A DNA stretch of 64,000 bases from Alphaproteobacteria bacterium (GCA_015231795.1 JADGAX010000001.1:558001-622000); one strand, 5' to 3'; shown: positions 29,013 through 39,491, numbered from the stretch's first letter. Translations and numbers: made by a program. The notes: generated by a model from the sequence alone, not told the origin.

Positions 29013-29303
29013 AGCCGCCATCTGGAAACTTGCCAGATTCATGATGCGCTTGACTTGGCCCTTGGCGCTTTTGAAGGTCAGGCCGATATTCTTGCTGCGC
29101 GCCGCGTCGCGGACCAGCATGAACATGCCAAGCGCTGACGAATCGATGAATTCGACCGCCGACAGATCAAGCTCGACGCGGTGCCCGTTGCATTCCTGCA
29201 CAAGAGCGATGACCGATTTGATGGCGTCGAAATCGGCGAAAGTGATGCGTCCGGACAGGACGATCTGCTTGCCGGTGGCGGTTTCTTGAGCGGAAAACTT
29301 CAT
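29010..29303 (-). CDS. STAS-domain protein, anti-sigma-factor antagonist type (copy 2)
   Basis: 97 residues. Conserved VELDLSAVEFIDSSALGMFM with the Ser-Ser pair, then the KGQVKRIMNLASF C-terminal helix. Same family and size as the gene at 28273-28569; likely a recent or functional duplicate with different partners. AGAGG precedes the ATG. The stop codon (29010-29012) is inside a palindromic repeat. Neither copy has a neighbouring kinase or phosphatase. Bases 29304-29648 upstream hold no gene I can support; they are AT-rich and should contain its promoter and the terminator of the gene at 29649. Confidence 0.88.
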   Translation of the reverse strand: MKFSAQETATGKQIVLSGRITFADFDAIKSVIALVQECNGHRVELDLSAVEFIDSSALGMFMLVRDAARSKNIGLTFKSAKGQVKRIMNLASFQMAA

Positions 29304-29575
29304 GGACGACCTCTCACTTCCTATACGGCTCGCGTTCGAACGTTCGCCAGATTTCGTAGATGACCTGTTGCACGCATTAGAAGGCGTCGAAATTGTTCCG
29401 TCAAAGAAATATTGGCCTTACAAAGACAGGGGGCAAGAGTTATATAACAAATGGAAAGCAAACACTGTGAAAGCAAAGTAATTATTGAATCAAAATTGAT
29501 TGGCATTTGTTTGCAATTTTATGCAATTCAGCTTTCTAGTTTTCCGGGCAACGCCTTGGAATCGCTGACATCGCG

Positions 29576-29607
29576 TAAAAATAAGGGCGGGAAATCCCCG
29601 CCCTTAT
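29576..29607 (-). terminator. Intrinsic terminator downstream of the 90-aa hypothetical gene
   Basis: ATAAGGGCGGG (29581-29591) pairs with CCCGCCCTTAT (29597-29607), 11 bp with a 5-base loop; the leftward strand continues with TTTTTA. It follows the 29649-29921 gene in that direction. Confidence 0.8.
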
Positions 29608-29648
29608 GGCCGTGTGAGGCGAATGTGCCGGGTAGACCGGCGGCTTTT

Positions 29649-29921
29649 TCAGCCCGTGCGGGCCTCGTCAGCGCTTGGCATGCGGCTGGGACGCTTGGCG
29701 TCGCTGAAAAATTCCATCTCGCCAGTATCGACCGAATAGGGTTCCACCCCCTGATGATGCCACGAATCGATGCAGGCGATGTGATCGTTGCTGGTCAGGC
29801 GGATATGGTTGAAGACGTCTTCCTCGGATTTTCCGTCCATATGGCGGCGTTCGAAACTGTGGGTGAAGCCGTCGCCGCTATTGGCAAGGCGGCTGTGGCG
29901 GATCTGGACATCGTATGTCAT
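29649..29921 (-). CDS. Small hypothetical protein
   Basis: 90 residues from the ATG at 29921, which has AAGGGA 7 bases upstream. No signal peptide or membrane helix. The sequence is rich in His, Asp and Ser, with THSFERRHMDGKSEEDVFNH, NDHIACIDSWHHQGVEPYSV; a small soluble protein. I do not recognise the family. It is a single-gene unit with its own terminator at 29576-29607. Confidence 0.55.
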   Translation of the reverse strand: MTYDVQIRHSRLANSGDGFTHSFERRHMDGKSEEDVFNHIRLTSNDHIACIDSWHHQGVEPYSVDTGEMEFFSDAKRPSRMPSADEARTG

Positions 29922-29998
29922 GGCGCGATCCCTTGGTTTGTTGCGACTTATTCTCATATGGACGGGCGCGCGCGGGGTACAAGGGGGCGAATTAGCCG

Positions 29999-30808
29999 CT
30001 ACCTGATCTTTTCGTAGGTCCAGCCGCCCTGGTATTTCGAATCAATATATTTGACCTGAAGCGTGCGGGCGTCCAACAGGCTAACCTGCATCGCGCCTTC
30101 GTCGCTCCAACGGGCATTACCCTGCCTGTTGCCGCCCCAGATGTGACGGCCCTTGTAGCCATCGCCGATTTCGTTGACCCTGAATTCGCCGATCACATCG
30201 CCCTGAAAACTGTATTTGTCGTCAAGCAGTGCCTCGCGCATCTTGAATCCCCCTTCGCTCGAAGGTTCGATGCTCATCACGAAACCGTTTCTTCGATCAA
30301 GCCAAAGACCGGCCAACGGACTTGAGGCGGAAACGGCAGATTGCGCGTCAACTTTCTTCGTTTCCAGCGGCGCTTCGGCCACCGCCTCGACGGGAGCCGC
30401 CGCCACCGTGGCGTTATCGATCTTCGTACCAGCAGCAGAAACAGCCGATGGCTTAAAGGCAAGTGCTCGTTTTTGCGCATCGGCCACCTGCTCGGCGCTC
30501 ATCTGCCTAGCCAAAGCGTCGCGTTCCTTCGCCGCAGCCTTGTCGCCCTGTGCGGCAGCCAGATTCAGCCACATATGCGCGGCCACGTAATCCTGAAGCA
30601 CGCCCTGCCCGCGTTCAAACATCAGGCCTAAGGCCCTTTGCGAGCGCGGCTCGCCCAGCTTGGCTGAGACGTCCCATTGCCGAAAGGCTTCGGCGGAATT
30701 GCCGCCTTTGGCCGCTATTTCGCCCGCCTCATACTCGGCAAAGGCGGGGGCCGCAAAGGACAAAACGGCCAAGGACATCAGGGCTGGTTTGACAAGATTG
30801 CAGATCAT
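29999..30808 (-). CDS. Secreted Sel1-repeat-type protein
   Basis: 269 residues from the ATG at 30808 (GGGGG upstream; another ATG four codons earlier is possible). Signal peptide 1-~25 ending PAFAEYE. Residues ~30-105 carry Sel1-like helical repeats: SAEAFRQWDVSAKLGEPRSQ RALGLMFERGQGV and YVAAHMWLNLAAAQGD, the usual 36-residue pattern. After an Ala/Val linker, residues ~160-269 form a DUF2147-like beta-rich domain (SPLAGLWLDRRNG, GRHIWGGNRQGNARWSDEGA, LQVKYID). Sel1 repeats mediate protein contacts in the periplasm. It is an isolated gene downstream of suhB. Confidence 0.7.
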   Translation of the reverse strand: MICNLVKPALMSLAVLSFAAPAFAEYEAGEIAAKGGNSAEAFRQWDVSAKLGEPRSQRALGLMFERGQGVLQDYVAAHMWLNLAAAQGDKAAAKERDALARQMSAEQVADAQKRALAFKPSAVSAAGTKIDNATVAAAPVEAVAEAPLETKKVDAQSAVSASSPLAGLWLDRRNGFVMSIEPSSEGGFKMREALLDDKYSFQGDVIGEFRVNEIGDGYKGRHIWGGNRQGNARWSDEGAMQVSLLDARTLQVKYIDSKYQGGWTYEKIR

Positions 30809-30910
30809 GACGGCCCCCATTCAAAATAACGACAGAATGAAGGCTAAACGCCGTTCCGGGCGGCTTTATGGCAGGGATTGGGGCAGGCGTGACACAATCG
30901 GTAAGGCGGA

Positions 30911-31693
30911 TTACCCCACCAATTTCCGCATGTCGTTGTGAAGCTGACCGTTGCTGGCGATCACATCGCCGCGTTGCATCATGGCGTGGTCGCCCTTCAT
31001 GTCGGTGACGGTGCCGCCCGCTTCGCGCACCAGGATGATGCCGGCGGCCATGTCCCAGGGCTTGATGTTCTCTTCCCAATAGCCGTCGAAACGCCCGGCC
31101 GCCACATAGGCCAGATCGAGCGAGGCCGACCCCATGCGCCGCACACCCGCCGAAACGGCCAGCACGCGGCCAACCTGGGCCAACGTGACATCATGGTCTG
31201 GCTTGCCCTTGAAAGGCAGGCCGGTGGCGAACAGCGATTCTTCCAGCTTCTTGCGCACGGAAACGCGCAGGCGCCGCTCGTTCAGCCAAGCGCCCTGCCC
31301 CTTCTCGGCCCAGAACATTTCGTCGCTGATCGGGTTGTAGACGATGCCCGCCTGAATCTCGTCGTCCTTGACCGCCGCCACCGAGATGGCGAATTGCGGC
31401 AGACCATGCAGGAAATTGGTGGTGCCGTCCAAAGGATCGATGACGAACACATGCTGTCCGTCACCCTTCTTCTCGCCGCCCTCTTCCAACAGGAAGCCCC
31501 AGCGGGGACGCGCCTTGGACAATTCCTCGACCAGCGTTCTTTCGGCGTTCAGATCAGCGGTCGAGACGAAATCGGCCGCCCCCTTGACCGAGACCTGCAA
31601 ATGCTCGACCTCGCCGAAATCGCGCACCAAACGTCTAGCCGCCTTGCGAACGGCGGCTTCCATCACATGCATCAAGGGTGAACGTGCGGCCAA
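30911..31693 (-). CDS. suhB: Inositol-1-monophosphatase family protein SuhB
   Basis: 260 residues. Motifs EEGGEKKGDGQHVFVIDPLD plus GTTNF (the DPLDGTxNF metal site) and WDMAAGIILVREAGG (second metal Asp) are intact. It dephosphorylates inositol phosphates; SuhB also acts in rRNA antitermination in enterobacteria. A TTG at 31693, 4 bases after the efp stop and behind AAGGG, gives the family N-terminus ARSPLMHVM; the frame stays open into efp, but a start there would be an unlikely overlap. It is the last gene of epmB-efp-suhB. Confidence 0.9.
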   Translation of the reverse strand: MAARSPLMHVMEAAVRKAARRLVRDFGEVEHLQVSVKGAADFVSTADLNAERTLVEELSKARPRWGFLLEEGGEKKGDGQHVFVIDPLDGTTNFLHGLPQFAISVAAVKDDEIQAGIVYNPISDEMFWAEKGQGAWLNERRLRVSVRKKLEESLFATGLPFKGKPDHDVTLAQVGRVLAVSAGVRRMGSASLDLAYVAAGRFDGYWEENIKPWDMAAGIILVREAGGTVTDMKGDHAMMQRGDVIASNGQLHNDMRKLVG

Positions 31694-31697
31694 CGGA

Positions 31698-32264
31698 TTA
31701 GCCCTTATAACGTTCGACGTAGGCCATTTCCGTGGTGTTGACGACAACCTTCTCGCCCGACTCCACGAAGGGCGGCACCATGATGCGAATGCCGTTGCTC
31801 ATCTTGGCGGGCTTGTAGGAAGCCGCCGCCGTCTGACCCTTGACCACCGGATCGGCTTCCACCACTTCCAAGATCACGGTGCTGGGCAGCGTAACGGAAA
31901 CCGGCGAGCCTTCGACGAAATCCACCGTCACCAGCATGCCGTCTTGCAAGAAGGGCAGTTGGTCGCCCAGCATGTCGTGCGGCATGTTGAACTGTTCGTA
32001 GGTTTCGCCGTCCATGAAGGTCAGCGTGTCGGAATCGCCGAACAGATAGGTGCATTCCTTTTCTTCAACCGAGCATTTTTCCACCGTGTCGGCGGTGCGC
32101 CAGCGCTCGTTGGTCTTGGTGCCGGTGCGGATGTCGCGCATTTCGACCTGGATGAAGGCGCCGCCCTTGCCGGGCTGGATCAGCTGAATCTTCAGCACGC
32201 CCCATTGGCGGTTGTTGTGCTCGATGATGTTGCCGGGACGAATGGTATTGGCGGCGATTTTCAT
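31698..32264 (-). CDS. efp: Translation elongation factor P
   Basis: 188 residues, full length. KOW-like domain with the tip loop LIQPGKGGAFIQV, where Lys33 corresponds to the residue beta-lysylated in Escherichia coli, followed by two OB domains ending VNTTEMAYVERYKG. EF-P rescues ribosomes stalled on polyproline. The gene behind it in the transcript (suhB) starts 4 bases on; the gene before it is the modification enzyme epmB, so the Lys33 modification route is likely the (R)-beta-lysine one, though no epmA is in this window. Confidence 0.97.
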   Translation of the reverse strand: MKIAANTIRPGNIIEHNNRQWGVLKIQLIQPGKGGAFIQVEMRDIRTGTKTNERWRTADTVEKCSVEEKECTYLFGDSDTLTFMDGETYEQFNMPHDMLGDQLPFLQDGMLVTVDFVEGSPVSVTLPSTVILEVVEADPVVKGQTAAASYKPAKMSNGIRIMVPPFVESGEKVVVNTTEMAYVERYKG

Positions 32265-32354
32265 GGGTAGGTCCGATGATTTGGGGGGTGAAATAGGGGC
32301 GGAACCTAACAGGTTCGGAGATTTTGGGCAAGTTTTGAGGAACCGGCTGGATTT

Positions 32355-33245
32355 TCAGGCGATTTCGGCGGGAATTTTGCCCAATCCCCCTGGCCGGTCC
32401 AGAATGTAAACCGGCATCGCCAGGCCGGACAATCTGGGGCGAAGCGCCGCCATCAAGGCGCGGCCCTCGGCTAGACCAAAGCGGAAATGCGCCGTGCCGG
32501 GCACCAGGTCGGGATGATGCAGGTAATAGGGCTTCACCCCCGCCGCCAGAAGGGTTTGGAACAAATCTTCCAGCACATCGACCCTATCATTGACGCCCTT
32601 CAGCAGCACCGTTTGCGACAACAAGGGCACGCCCGCTTGGCGCAGGCGGCTGAATCCCGCTTGGGCTTCGGGCGTGATTTCACTTGCATGATTGACATGC
32701 GCCACCAGATAGACCGGCTTATCAAGCCTTCCCAGCAGGCGGGCCAAACCTTGCGTGATGCGCTGGGGTGCGGCTACCGGCACGCGCGAATGGATGCGCA
32801 GGCTTTGCACATGGGAAATAGCGGCCAGTTCCTGCAGCAAAGCCTGAAGACGCTTTTGCGGCAGCATCAAGGGATCGCCGCCGGTCAGAATCACTTCGCG
32901 GATTTCTTCATGAGCGCGGATGTAATCCAGCGCCTGGGCCAGCAACTCGGGCGATGGCCCCTTGCCGCCCACTCGGTCGCGGCGGAAACAGAAACGGCAA
33001 TGAACCGGACAGGCCCAGGTCGGCGCCAGCAGCACACGGTCAGGATGACGATGAATCAGACATTCCGACACCGAATGCGCCAGATCGCCGATGGGATCGA
33101 CGAGATCGTCTGGCGCCGCATCGGCTTCCCTTGGCGAAGGCTCGAACTGGCGGGCGATGGGGTCGCAAGGATCGCGCCTATCGATCAAGGCCAGGAAGGT
33201 AGTCGAGATTTTGCCTTGGAATTTCAAAACGGCTTCCTTGCGCAA
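32355..33245 (-). CDS. epmB: Radical SAM lysine 2,3-aminomutase-like EF-P modification protein
   Basis: 296 residues. The radical-SAM CPVHCRFCFRR motif (CxxxCxxC) binds the [4Fe-4S] cluster; ILTGGDPLML and the PYYLHHPDLVPGTAHFR region (PLP and Lys-binding) identify the KamA/EpmB group. EpmB converts L-lysine to (R)-beta-lysine, which EpmA ligates to EF-P. The size fits EpmB rather than the longer catabolic KamA. Its place directly before efp supports the EF-P role. The start is uncertain: the TTG at 33245 is used, and it lies 52 bases from the divergent uppP. Confidence 0.88.
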   Translation of the reverse strand: MRKEAVLKFQGKISTTFLALIDRRDPCDPIARQFEPSPREADAAPDDLVDPIGDLAHSVSECLIHRHPDRVLLAPTWACPVHCRFCFRRDRVGGKGPSPELLAQALDYIRAHEEIREVILTGGDPLMLPQKRLQALLQELAAISHVQSLRIHSRVPVAAPQRITQGLARLLGRLDKPVYLVAHVNHASEITPEAQAGFSRLRQAGVPLLSQTVLLKGVNDRVDVLEDLFQTLLAAGVKPYYLHHPDLVPGTAHFRFGLAEGRALMAALRPRLSGLAMPVYILDRPGGLGKIPAEIA

Positions 33246-33297
33246 GCGACGGGAAAGCCTTTATATCAGGCCCCAGACAAAGGATGGCAAGCACAAG

Positions 33298-34101
33298 ATG
33301 AACGACGCATGGCTGGCCCTGCTCTTGGGCATCATCGAAGGACTGACCGAATTCCTGCCCGTTTCCTCGACCGGCCACTTAATTCTGGTGGGCGACATTC
33401 TGGGCTTTCACTTTCCCGGTAAGACGTTCGAGATCGTCATCCAACTGGGCGCCGTTCTGGCGGTGTGCGTGGCCTATTGGAAAAGGCTGTGGGGCGCGCT
33501 GACCGGTTGCATGGCGGGCGACGCCCCTTCGCGCCATTTCGTTACCTATATTCTGGCAGCCTTCCTGCCCGCCATGGTCATCGGCGCGATGGCCTATAAA
33601 TACATCCGCCAACTGCTGGACAGCCCGGTCACGGTGGCGGTGGCGCTGATCCTGGGCGGCATCGCCATTTTGCTGATCGAGAAGCGCGTCAAACACGCCA
33701 GGGTCCATGCCATCGAGGATTTCGGCCTGCCGATGGCCTTGAAGATCGGCCTGTTCCAATGCGTGTCGATGATCCCCGGCGTTTCGCGCTCGGGTGCGAC
33801 CATCATGGGGGCGTTGCTGATGGGAGTAGAGCGCAAGACGGCTGCCGAATTCTCGTTCTTCCTGGCCGTGCCCACCATGACGGCGGCCACCGCCTATAAG
33901 ATCTACAAGGATTGGCCGCTGCTGTCGTTCGAGAATGCCGGCCTGATCGCCATCGGATTCGTATCCGCCTTCGTGGTGGCGTTGCTGGTGGTGAAAGCCG
34001 CCGTCAATTTCGTGGGCAGACACGGCTTCGCGCCGTTTGCTTGGTATCGCATCGGTTTCGGGCTGTTGATGCTGGTGTTGTTAGAGGCGAATGCCGGTTA
34101 G
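33298..34101 (+). CDS. uppP: Undecaprenyl-diphosphatase UppP (BacA)
   Basis: 267 residues, all membrane helices. The two catalytic regions are visible: GIIEGLTEFLPVSSTGHLIL near the N-terminus and QCVSMIPGVSRSGATIM near residue 155 (PGxSRSxxT). It dephosphorylates undecaprenyl diphosphate to recycle the peptidoglycan and polysaccharide carrier lipid, and confers bacitracin tolerance. The ATG at 33298 gives the family's N-terminus. The last 21 bases overlap the convergent vapC gene. Confidence 0.97.
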   Translation: MNDAWLALLLGIIEGLTEFLPVSSTGHLILVGDILGFHFPGKTFEIVIQLGAVLAVCVAYWKRLWGALTGCMAGDAPSRHFVTYILAAFLPAMVIGAMAYKYIRQLLDSPVTVAVALILGGIAILLIEKRVKHARVHAIEDFGLPMALKIGLFQCVSMIPGVSRSGATIMGALLMGVERKTAAEFSFFLAVPTMTAATAYKIYKDWPLLSFENAGLIAIGFVSAFVVALLVVKAAVNFVGRHGFAPFAWYRIGFGLLMLVLLEANAG

Positions 34102-34514
34102 GGCGGGCAGGCCAAGTTTCTTGCCTGCTTTGACGAAGGTTTTGTCCAGGCTGTAAATGGCCTTCACCTTATGCCGGGCGGCTACCGCCAGATGCAAAGC
34201 ATCGCCGCCCCTTAAGCCTGTCTCGAAACGCGCCACATAATCCTTGGCGCGAGTGAAATCGGAGGCATCGGGTGCGAATATTTCGAATGACGCATCAAGA
34301 ATCACTTCGAAATCCTGCAATGACTTCTGCGCCAACTTAGGGCTTGTCGCTTTCATACGAACTTCGCGCGCCAAGGCAGAAGCCAATTCGACCAATGTCC
34401 AATGACTGGTGCATAGCCGGTTGCCTGCCAGTTCAGCCATAAGATTCATAACCTTGCCGCTGGAGGCTTCCGTTTTTACCAGCGGGGTCAGAATGCTGGT
34501 ATCAAAATAGAGCA

Positions 34515-34515
<1 letters not shown>
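34081..34515 (-). CDS. vapC: VapC-type PIN-domain toxin
   Basis: 144 residues. PIN fold with the acidic quartet of type II RNase toxins: MLYFDTSIL (Asp5), TLVELASALAREV (Glu), GGDALHLAVA (Asp) and YSLDKTF (Asp). It should cleave RNA in the cell until bound by its antitoxin. It directly follows the antitoxin gene with a one-base overlap. Its 3' end overlaps uppP by 21 bases on the other strand. Confidence 0.88.
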
Positions 34516-34793
<278 letters not shown>

Positions 34794-34832
34794 GATTATA
34801 ACATCGGTCCAATTTAACGGCAAGAACCACCC

Positions 34833-35117
34833 CTACGCCGTCGGCTGCTGCTGGAATCCGTCGAAGTCCTTAGGGGCGGAAGGTTCGACGGTGATGCCGC
34901 CGACGCGAGCGGCGGGCGGGCCTTCGCGGCACAGTTTCAGCATGGTCTCGACGCCAGCGTCATGGCCCTGGAACACCGCTTCCACCGTGCCGTCGGCGCG
35001 ATTGCGCACCCAGCCCTTCAAGCCCAGACGATTGGCCTGCTCGACCGTCCAACCGCGATACCAGACGCCCTGCACGCGTCCTGAAATCCGCACATGCACG
35101 GATTTCAGACCCGACAT
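34833..35117 (-). CDS. acyP: Acylphosphatase
   Basis: 94 residues. The motif VHVRISGRVQGVWYRGWTVE contains the phosphate-binding GRVQGVxYR with the catalytic Arg, and GLKGWVRNRADGTVEAVFQG contains the catalytic Asn. It hydrolyses carboxyl-phosphate bonds of acyl phosphates. Its ATG overlaps the pccA stop by one base (TGATG), so it is the last gene of a pccB-pccA-acyP operon. Confidence 0.93.
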   Translation of the reverse strand: MSGLKSVHVRISGRVQGVWYRGWTVEQANRLGLKGWVRNRADGTVEAVFQGHDAGVETMLKLCREGPPAARVGGITVEPSAPKDFDGFQQQPTA

Positions 35118-37192
35118 CAGGCAAACTCGACGATGATCTGATCGACGGCCAGACTGGACCCCGCCTGGCTGTGGATTTTCTTGACCACGCCGTCACGCTC
35201 GGCCTTCAACACATTCATCATCTTCATGGCCTCGACGACGGCCAGTTCCTCGCCCGCCTTCACTTCCTGTCCGCCAGCCACGGCCAGCGACACCAGAAGC
35301 CCCGGCATCGGCGAGAGCAGATATTTCGACATGTCGGGCGGCGCCTTCTTGGGCATCAGGGCCGCCAGTTCGGCCTGCCAAGCCGTATAAACCATCACAT
35401 CGACCTGAGCGCCCGCATGGAACATGCGCCAGCCAATGCTTTTGCGATCAATCTGCACCGACACGGGCTTGCCGTTCACCGATCCTTCGAACAAAGGATT
35501 GCCGATCTGCCAGGAATCGGAACGAACGATCTGCTTCTTGCCCTTCAGGATCACGGTCCAACCCGCATCGGCGGATGAAACCACAACCGGATAAGTCAGG
35601 TCGTCCAGCTTAACCACCCAATCATTGCCCACCTTCATCTCATGGCCGGGCATCTGGCCGGAAATGCGGGCGTTGCGTTCGGCATTGGCGAAATGCACCG
35701 CCGCCGCCACGCAAGCCAGAATCGCCGGATCTTCGGGCGGCAGGTCGGCTGCGTTGAATCCGTTCTTGTACTCCTCGGCGATGAAGTTGGTGGTCAAGCG
35801 GCCTTCCACGAAACGCTGCTGGCTCATCAGCGAGGCCAGAAAGGGAATGTTGTGCGAAACGCCGCGGATAAAGAAGCGATCCAGGGCTTCTCGCATGAAG
35901 GCGATGGCCTCGGTCCTGTTTTTGCCATAGGTGATCAGCTTGGCGATCATCGGATCGTAGAACATGCTGATCTCGCCGCCCTCGTACACGCCGGTATCGA
36001 CGCGCACCGATTCCGATTCCTCGGGCGGGTTGTAGCGGATCAAGCGCCCCGTCGAGGGCAGGAAATTGCGAAACGGGTCTTCGGCATAGACGCGCGATTC
36101 GATAGCCCAGCCGTTGATCTTGATGTCGGCCTGCTTCATGGGCAGTTTCTCGCCCGCCGCCACGCGGATCATCCACTCCACCAGATCGATGCCGGTGATC
36201 TTCTCGGTCACCGGATGCTCGACCTGCAGGCGGGTGTTCATTTCCAGGAAATAGAAATTGCGCTTGGCGTCGACGATGAACTCCACCGTACCGGCCGAGA
36301 CGTAATCGACCGCCTTGGCCAAAGCCACCGCCTGCTCGCCCATCGATTTGCGGGTCTTGGCGTCCAGGAAGGGCGACGGCGCTTCCTCGATCACCTTCTG
36401 ATGACGGCGCTGGATCGAACATTCGCGCTCGGCCAGATACAGCGTGTTGCCATGGCTGTCGGCCAGAATCTGGATTTCGATATGGCGCGGCTCCTCGATG
36501 AATTTCTCGATGAAAACGCGGTCGTCGGCGAAGCTGGATTTGGCTTCCGCCGTGGCCGAACGGAATCCTTCGCGGCACTCGGCGTCGTTCCAGGCGACGC
36601 GCATGCCCTTGCCGCCGCCGCCCGCCGAAGCCTTCACCATCACCGGATAGCCGATGCCTTTGGCGATCTTCACAGCCTCGTCGGCGTCCTTGATCACGCC
36701 CAGATAGCCGGGCACGGTGTTGACGCCAGCGGCTTTGGCCAGCTTCTTCGATTCGATCTTGTCGCCCATGGCGTAGATGGCTTTCGCCCCCGGGCCGATG
36801 AAGGCGATGCCCGCCTTGGCGAGCGCCGCCTGAAATTCCTGCTTCTCCGACAAGAATCCGTAGCCCGGATGCACGGCCTTAGCGCCCGTTTTCTTGCAAG
36901 CATCGACGATTTTGTCGATCAACAGATAGCTTTGCGCCGATTGGGGCGGGCCGATATGCACTGCCTCGTCGGCCATCGCCACATGCAGCGCGTCCTTGTC
37001 GGCGTCGGAATAGACGGCGACGCTTTTGATGCCCAGCTTCTTGCAGCTTTTGATGACGCGGCAAGCGATCTCGCCTCTGTTGGCGATCAGGATCTTGTCG
37101 AACAGCGGCCCGGCTTTGGCCTTGGCGGCTGGCGTCGGCGACGGCTTCGCCTTGGCTTTGGGGGCGGGCTTGGCGGTTTTCTTGGCGGTCAT
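35117..37192 (-). CDS. pccA: Acyl-CoA (propionyl-CoA) carboxylase alpha: biotin carboxylase plus biotin carrier
   Basis: 691 residues from the ATG at 37192 (GGGAGAG upstream). Residues 1-~28 form a Lys/Ala/Pro-rich tail unusual for the family. The biotin carboxylase part follows (ILIANRGEIACRVI, PGYGFLSEKQEFQ, KASAGGGGKGMRV), then a BT linker domain, and a C-terminal biotin carrier with Lys657 in VVEAMKMMN. It carboxylates biotin with ATP and bicarbonate for the PccB subunit, making methylmalonyl-CoA from propionyl-CoA. It lies 17 bases behind pccB. A substrate other than propionyl-CoA cannot be excluded from sequence alone. Confidence 0.92.
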   Translation of the reverse strand: MTAKKTAKPAPKAKAKPSPTPAAKAKAGPLFDKILIANRGEIACRVIKSCKKLGIKSVAVYSDADKDALHVAMADEAVHIGPPQSAQSYLLIDKIVDACKKTGAKAVHPGYGFLSEKQEFQAALAKAGIAFIGPGAKAIYAMGDKIESKKLAKAAGVNTVPGYLGVIKDADEAVKIAKGIGYPVMVKASAGGGGKGMRVAWNDAECREGFRSATAEAKSSFADDRVFIEKFIEEPRHIEIQILADSHGNTLYLAERECSIQRRHQKVIEEAPSPFLDAKTRKSMGEQAVALAKAVDYVSAGTVEFIVDAKRNFYFLEMNTRLQVEHPVTEKITGIDLVEWMIRVAAGEKLPMKQADIKINGWAIESRVYAEDPFRNFLPSTGRLIRYNPPEESESVRVDTGVYEGGEISMFYDPMIAKLITYGKNRTEAIAFMREALDRFFIRGVSHNIPFLASLMSQQRFVEGRLTTNFIAEEYKNGFNAADLPPEDPAILACVAAAVHFANAERNARISGQMPGHEMKVGNDWVVKLDDLTYPVVVSSADAGWTVILKGKKQIVRSDSWQIGNPLFEGSVNGKPVSVQIDRKSIGWRMFHAGAQVDVMVYTAWQAELAALMPKKAPPDMSKYLLSPMPGLLVSLAVAGGQEVKAGEELAVVEAMKMMNVLKAERDGVVKKIHSQAGSSLAVDQIIVEFA

Positions 37193-37209
37193 GGTCTCTC
37201 CCTCTCCCC

Positions 37210-38742
<1,533 letters not shown>

Positions 38743-38794
38743 GCCTTGGACGTCCCCGCTTTTTGCTTGGCAGATATACGTAGCTATCGGATAC

Positions 38795-38817
38795 CTTGCA
38801 TCAAAGCGCCATGCAAG
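38795..38817. promoter_or_regulatory. Inverted repeat upstream of the pcc operon
   Basis: CTTGCAT (38795-38801) and ATGCAAG (38811-38817) form a 7-bp dyad with 9 bases between, 53 bases before the pccB start. Possible operator for a propionate regulator. The spacing does not match the TTTGCAAA pairs known for PccR, so the regulator is unknown. Confidence 0.35.
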
Positions 38818-38881
38818 AGAATTGGGCAGGGAAATAACCCCCCATCAAGGTAGGCAATACCTATTCATAATTTATAGGTCG

Positions 38882-39307
38882 TTAACCTGGAGGGAGAACG
38901 GCGACCGGCCGCACCTTCTCTTCGTCGATTTCATCGCCGGGACGCGGCTCGACCACGGTCTTTAGCAACCGGCGCAGATATAACACGGCCCCATCGCGGT
39001 ATTCCGGGCGAATGAAGGACCAGGTGCACCACAGGCCGCCCCTGGGTTCGTAGCTGAAAATCTCTTCGTCATCCAGGGCGCGCATCAAGGCCTGGCCCAG
39101 ATCATCGTCAGAGGCCACATAGACCCATTCAGGCCTGACTCCCTTGTGCCAAACCACATAGACGCCGCCCTGACCCGGCAGGCCAACCTGATCCGGCTCC
39201 AGGCTGATCAGACGGTGGAAATGGCCCTTGGGGGATTTGGCCCAAGCAGGATCGACCGCAGCCGCGTTGGATACGCCGCCCGAATCGTCAGAGGAAAAAA
39301 GCCCCAT
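38882..39307 (-). CDS. Conserved hypothetical protein with GIY-YIG-like opening
   Basis: 141 residues from the ATG at 39307 (AAGGA upstream). After a flexible Ser/Asp-rich start, FHRLISLEPDQVGLPGQGGV and YVVWHKGVRPEWVYVASDDD look like the first strands of a GIY-YIG fold (GVYVVxxKG...WVYVAxSDDL), but the catalytic Arg and Glu are not clear. The rest is EPRGGLWCTWSFI, LRRLLKTVVEP. A nuclease role is not established. It is a single gene, transcribed toward pccB; the intergenic 38743-38881 and 39308-39491 stretches hold no other gene. Confidence 0.6.
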   Translation of the reverse strand: MGLFSSDDSGGVSNAAAVDPAWAKSPKGHFHRLISLEPDQVGLPGQGGVYVVWHKGVRPEWVYVASDDDLGQALMRALDDEEIFSYEPRGGLWCTWSFIRPEYRDGAVLYLRRLLKTVVEPRPGDEIDEEKVRPVAVLPPG

Positions 39308-39491
39308 GCGCATTCATCCTTGCAAATCATCCAATGTCCCATCCCCCGCCTATATATAGTGATGATCCCCCATCCGCGTTAAGTCTTTCTTAGCGCCCTT
39401 TGTTTGGGAAAAGGCCGTGATAGGACATGACAGACGCAAGAAGTCGGGCTATCCTTCTGGCGATTTCAGGACCTTATAGAGGAAGAATTCC

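Noticed and set aside
29480-29510. AATCAA-ATTGATT palindrome before STAS copy 2
   Set aside because: The half-sites face the wrong way and are too close for an FNR or CRP site; in AT-rich DNA it is probably chance.
31693-31747. A longer suhB start inside efp
   Set aside because: It would overlap the end of efp by 50 bases and add residues unlike other SuhB proteins; the TTG at 31693 fits the family N-terminus.
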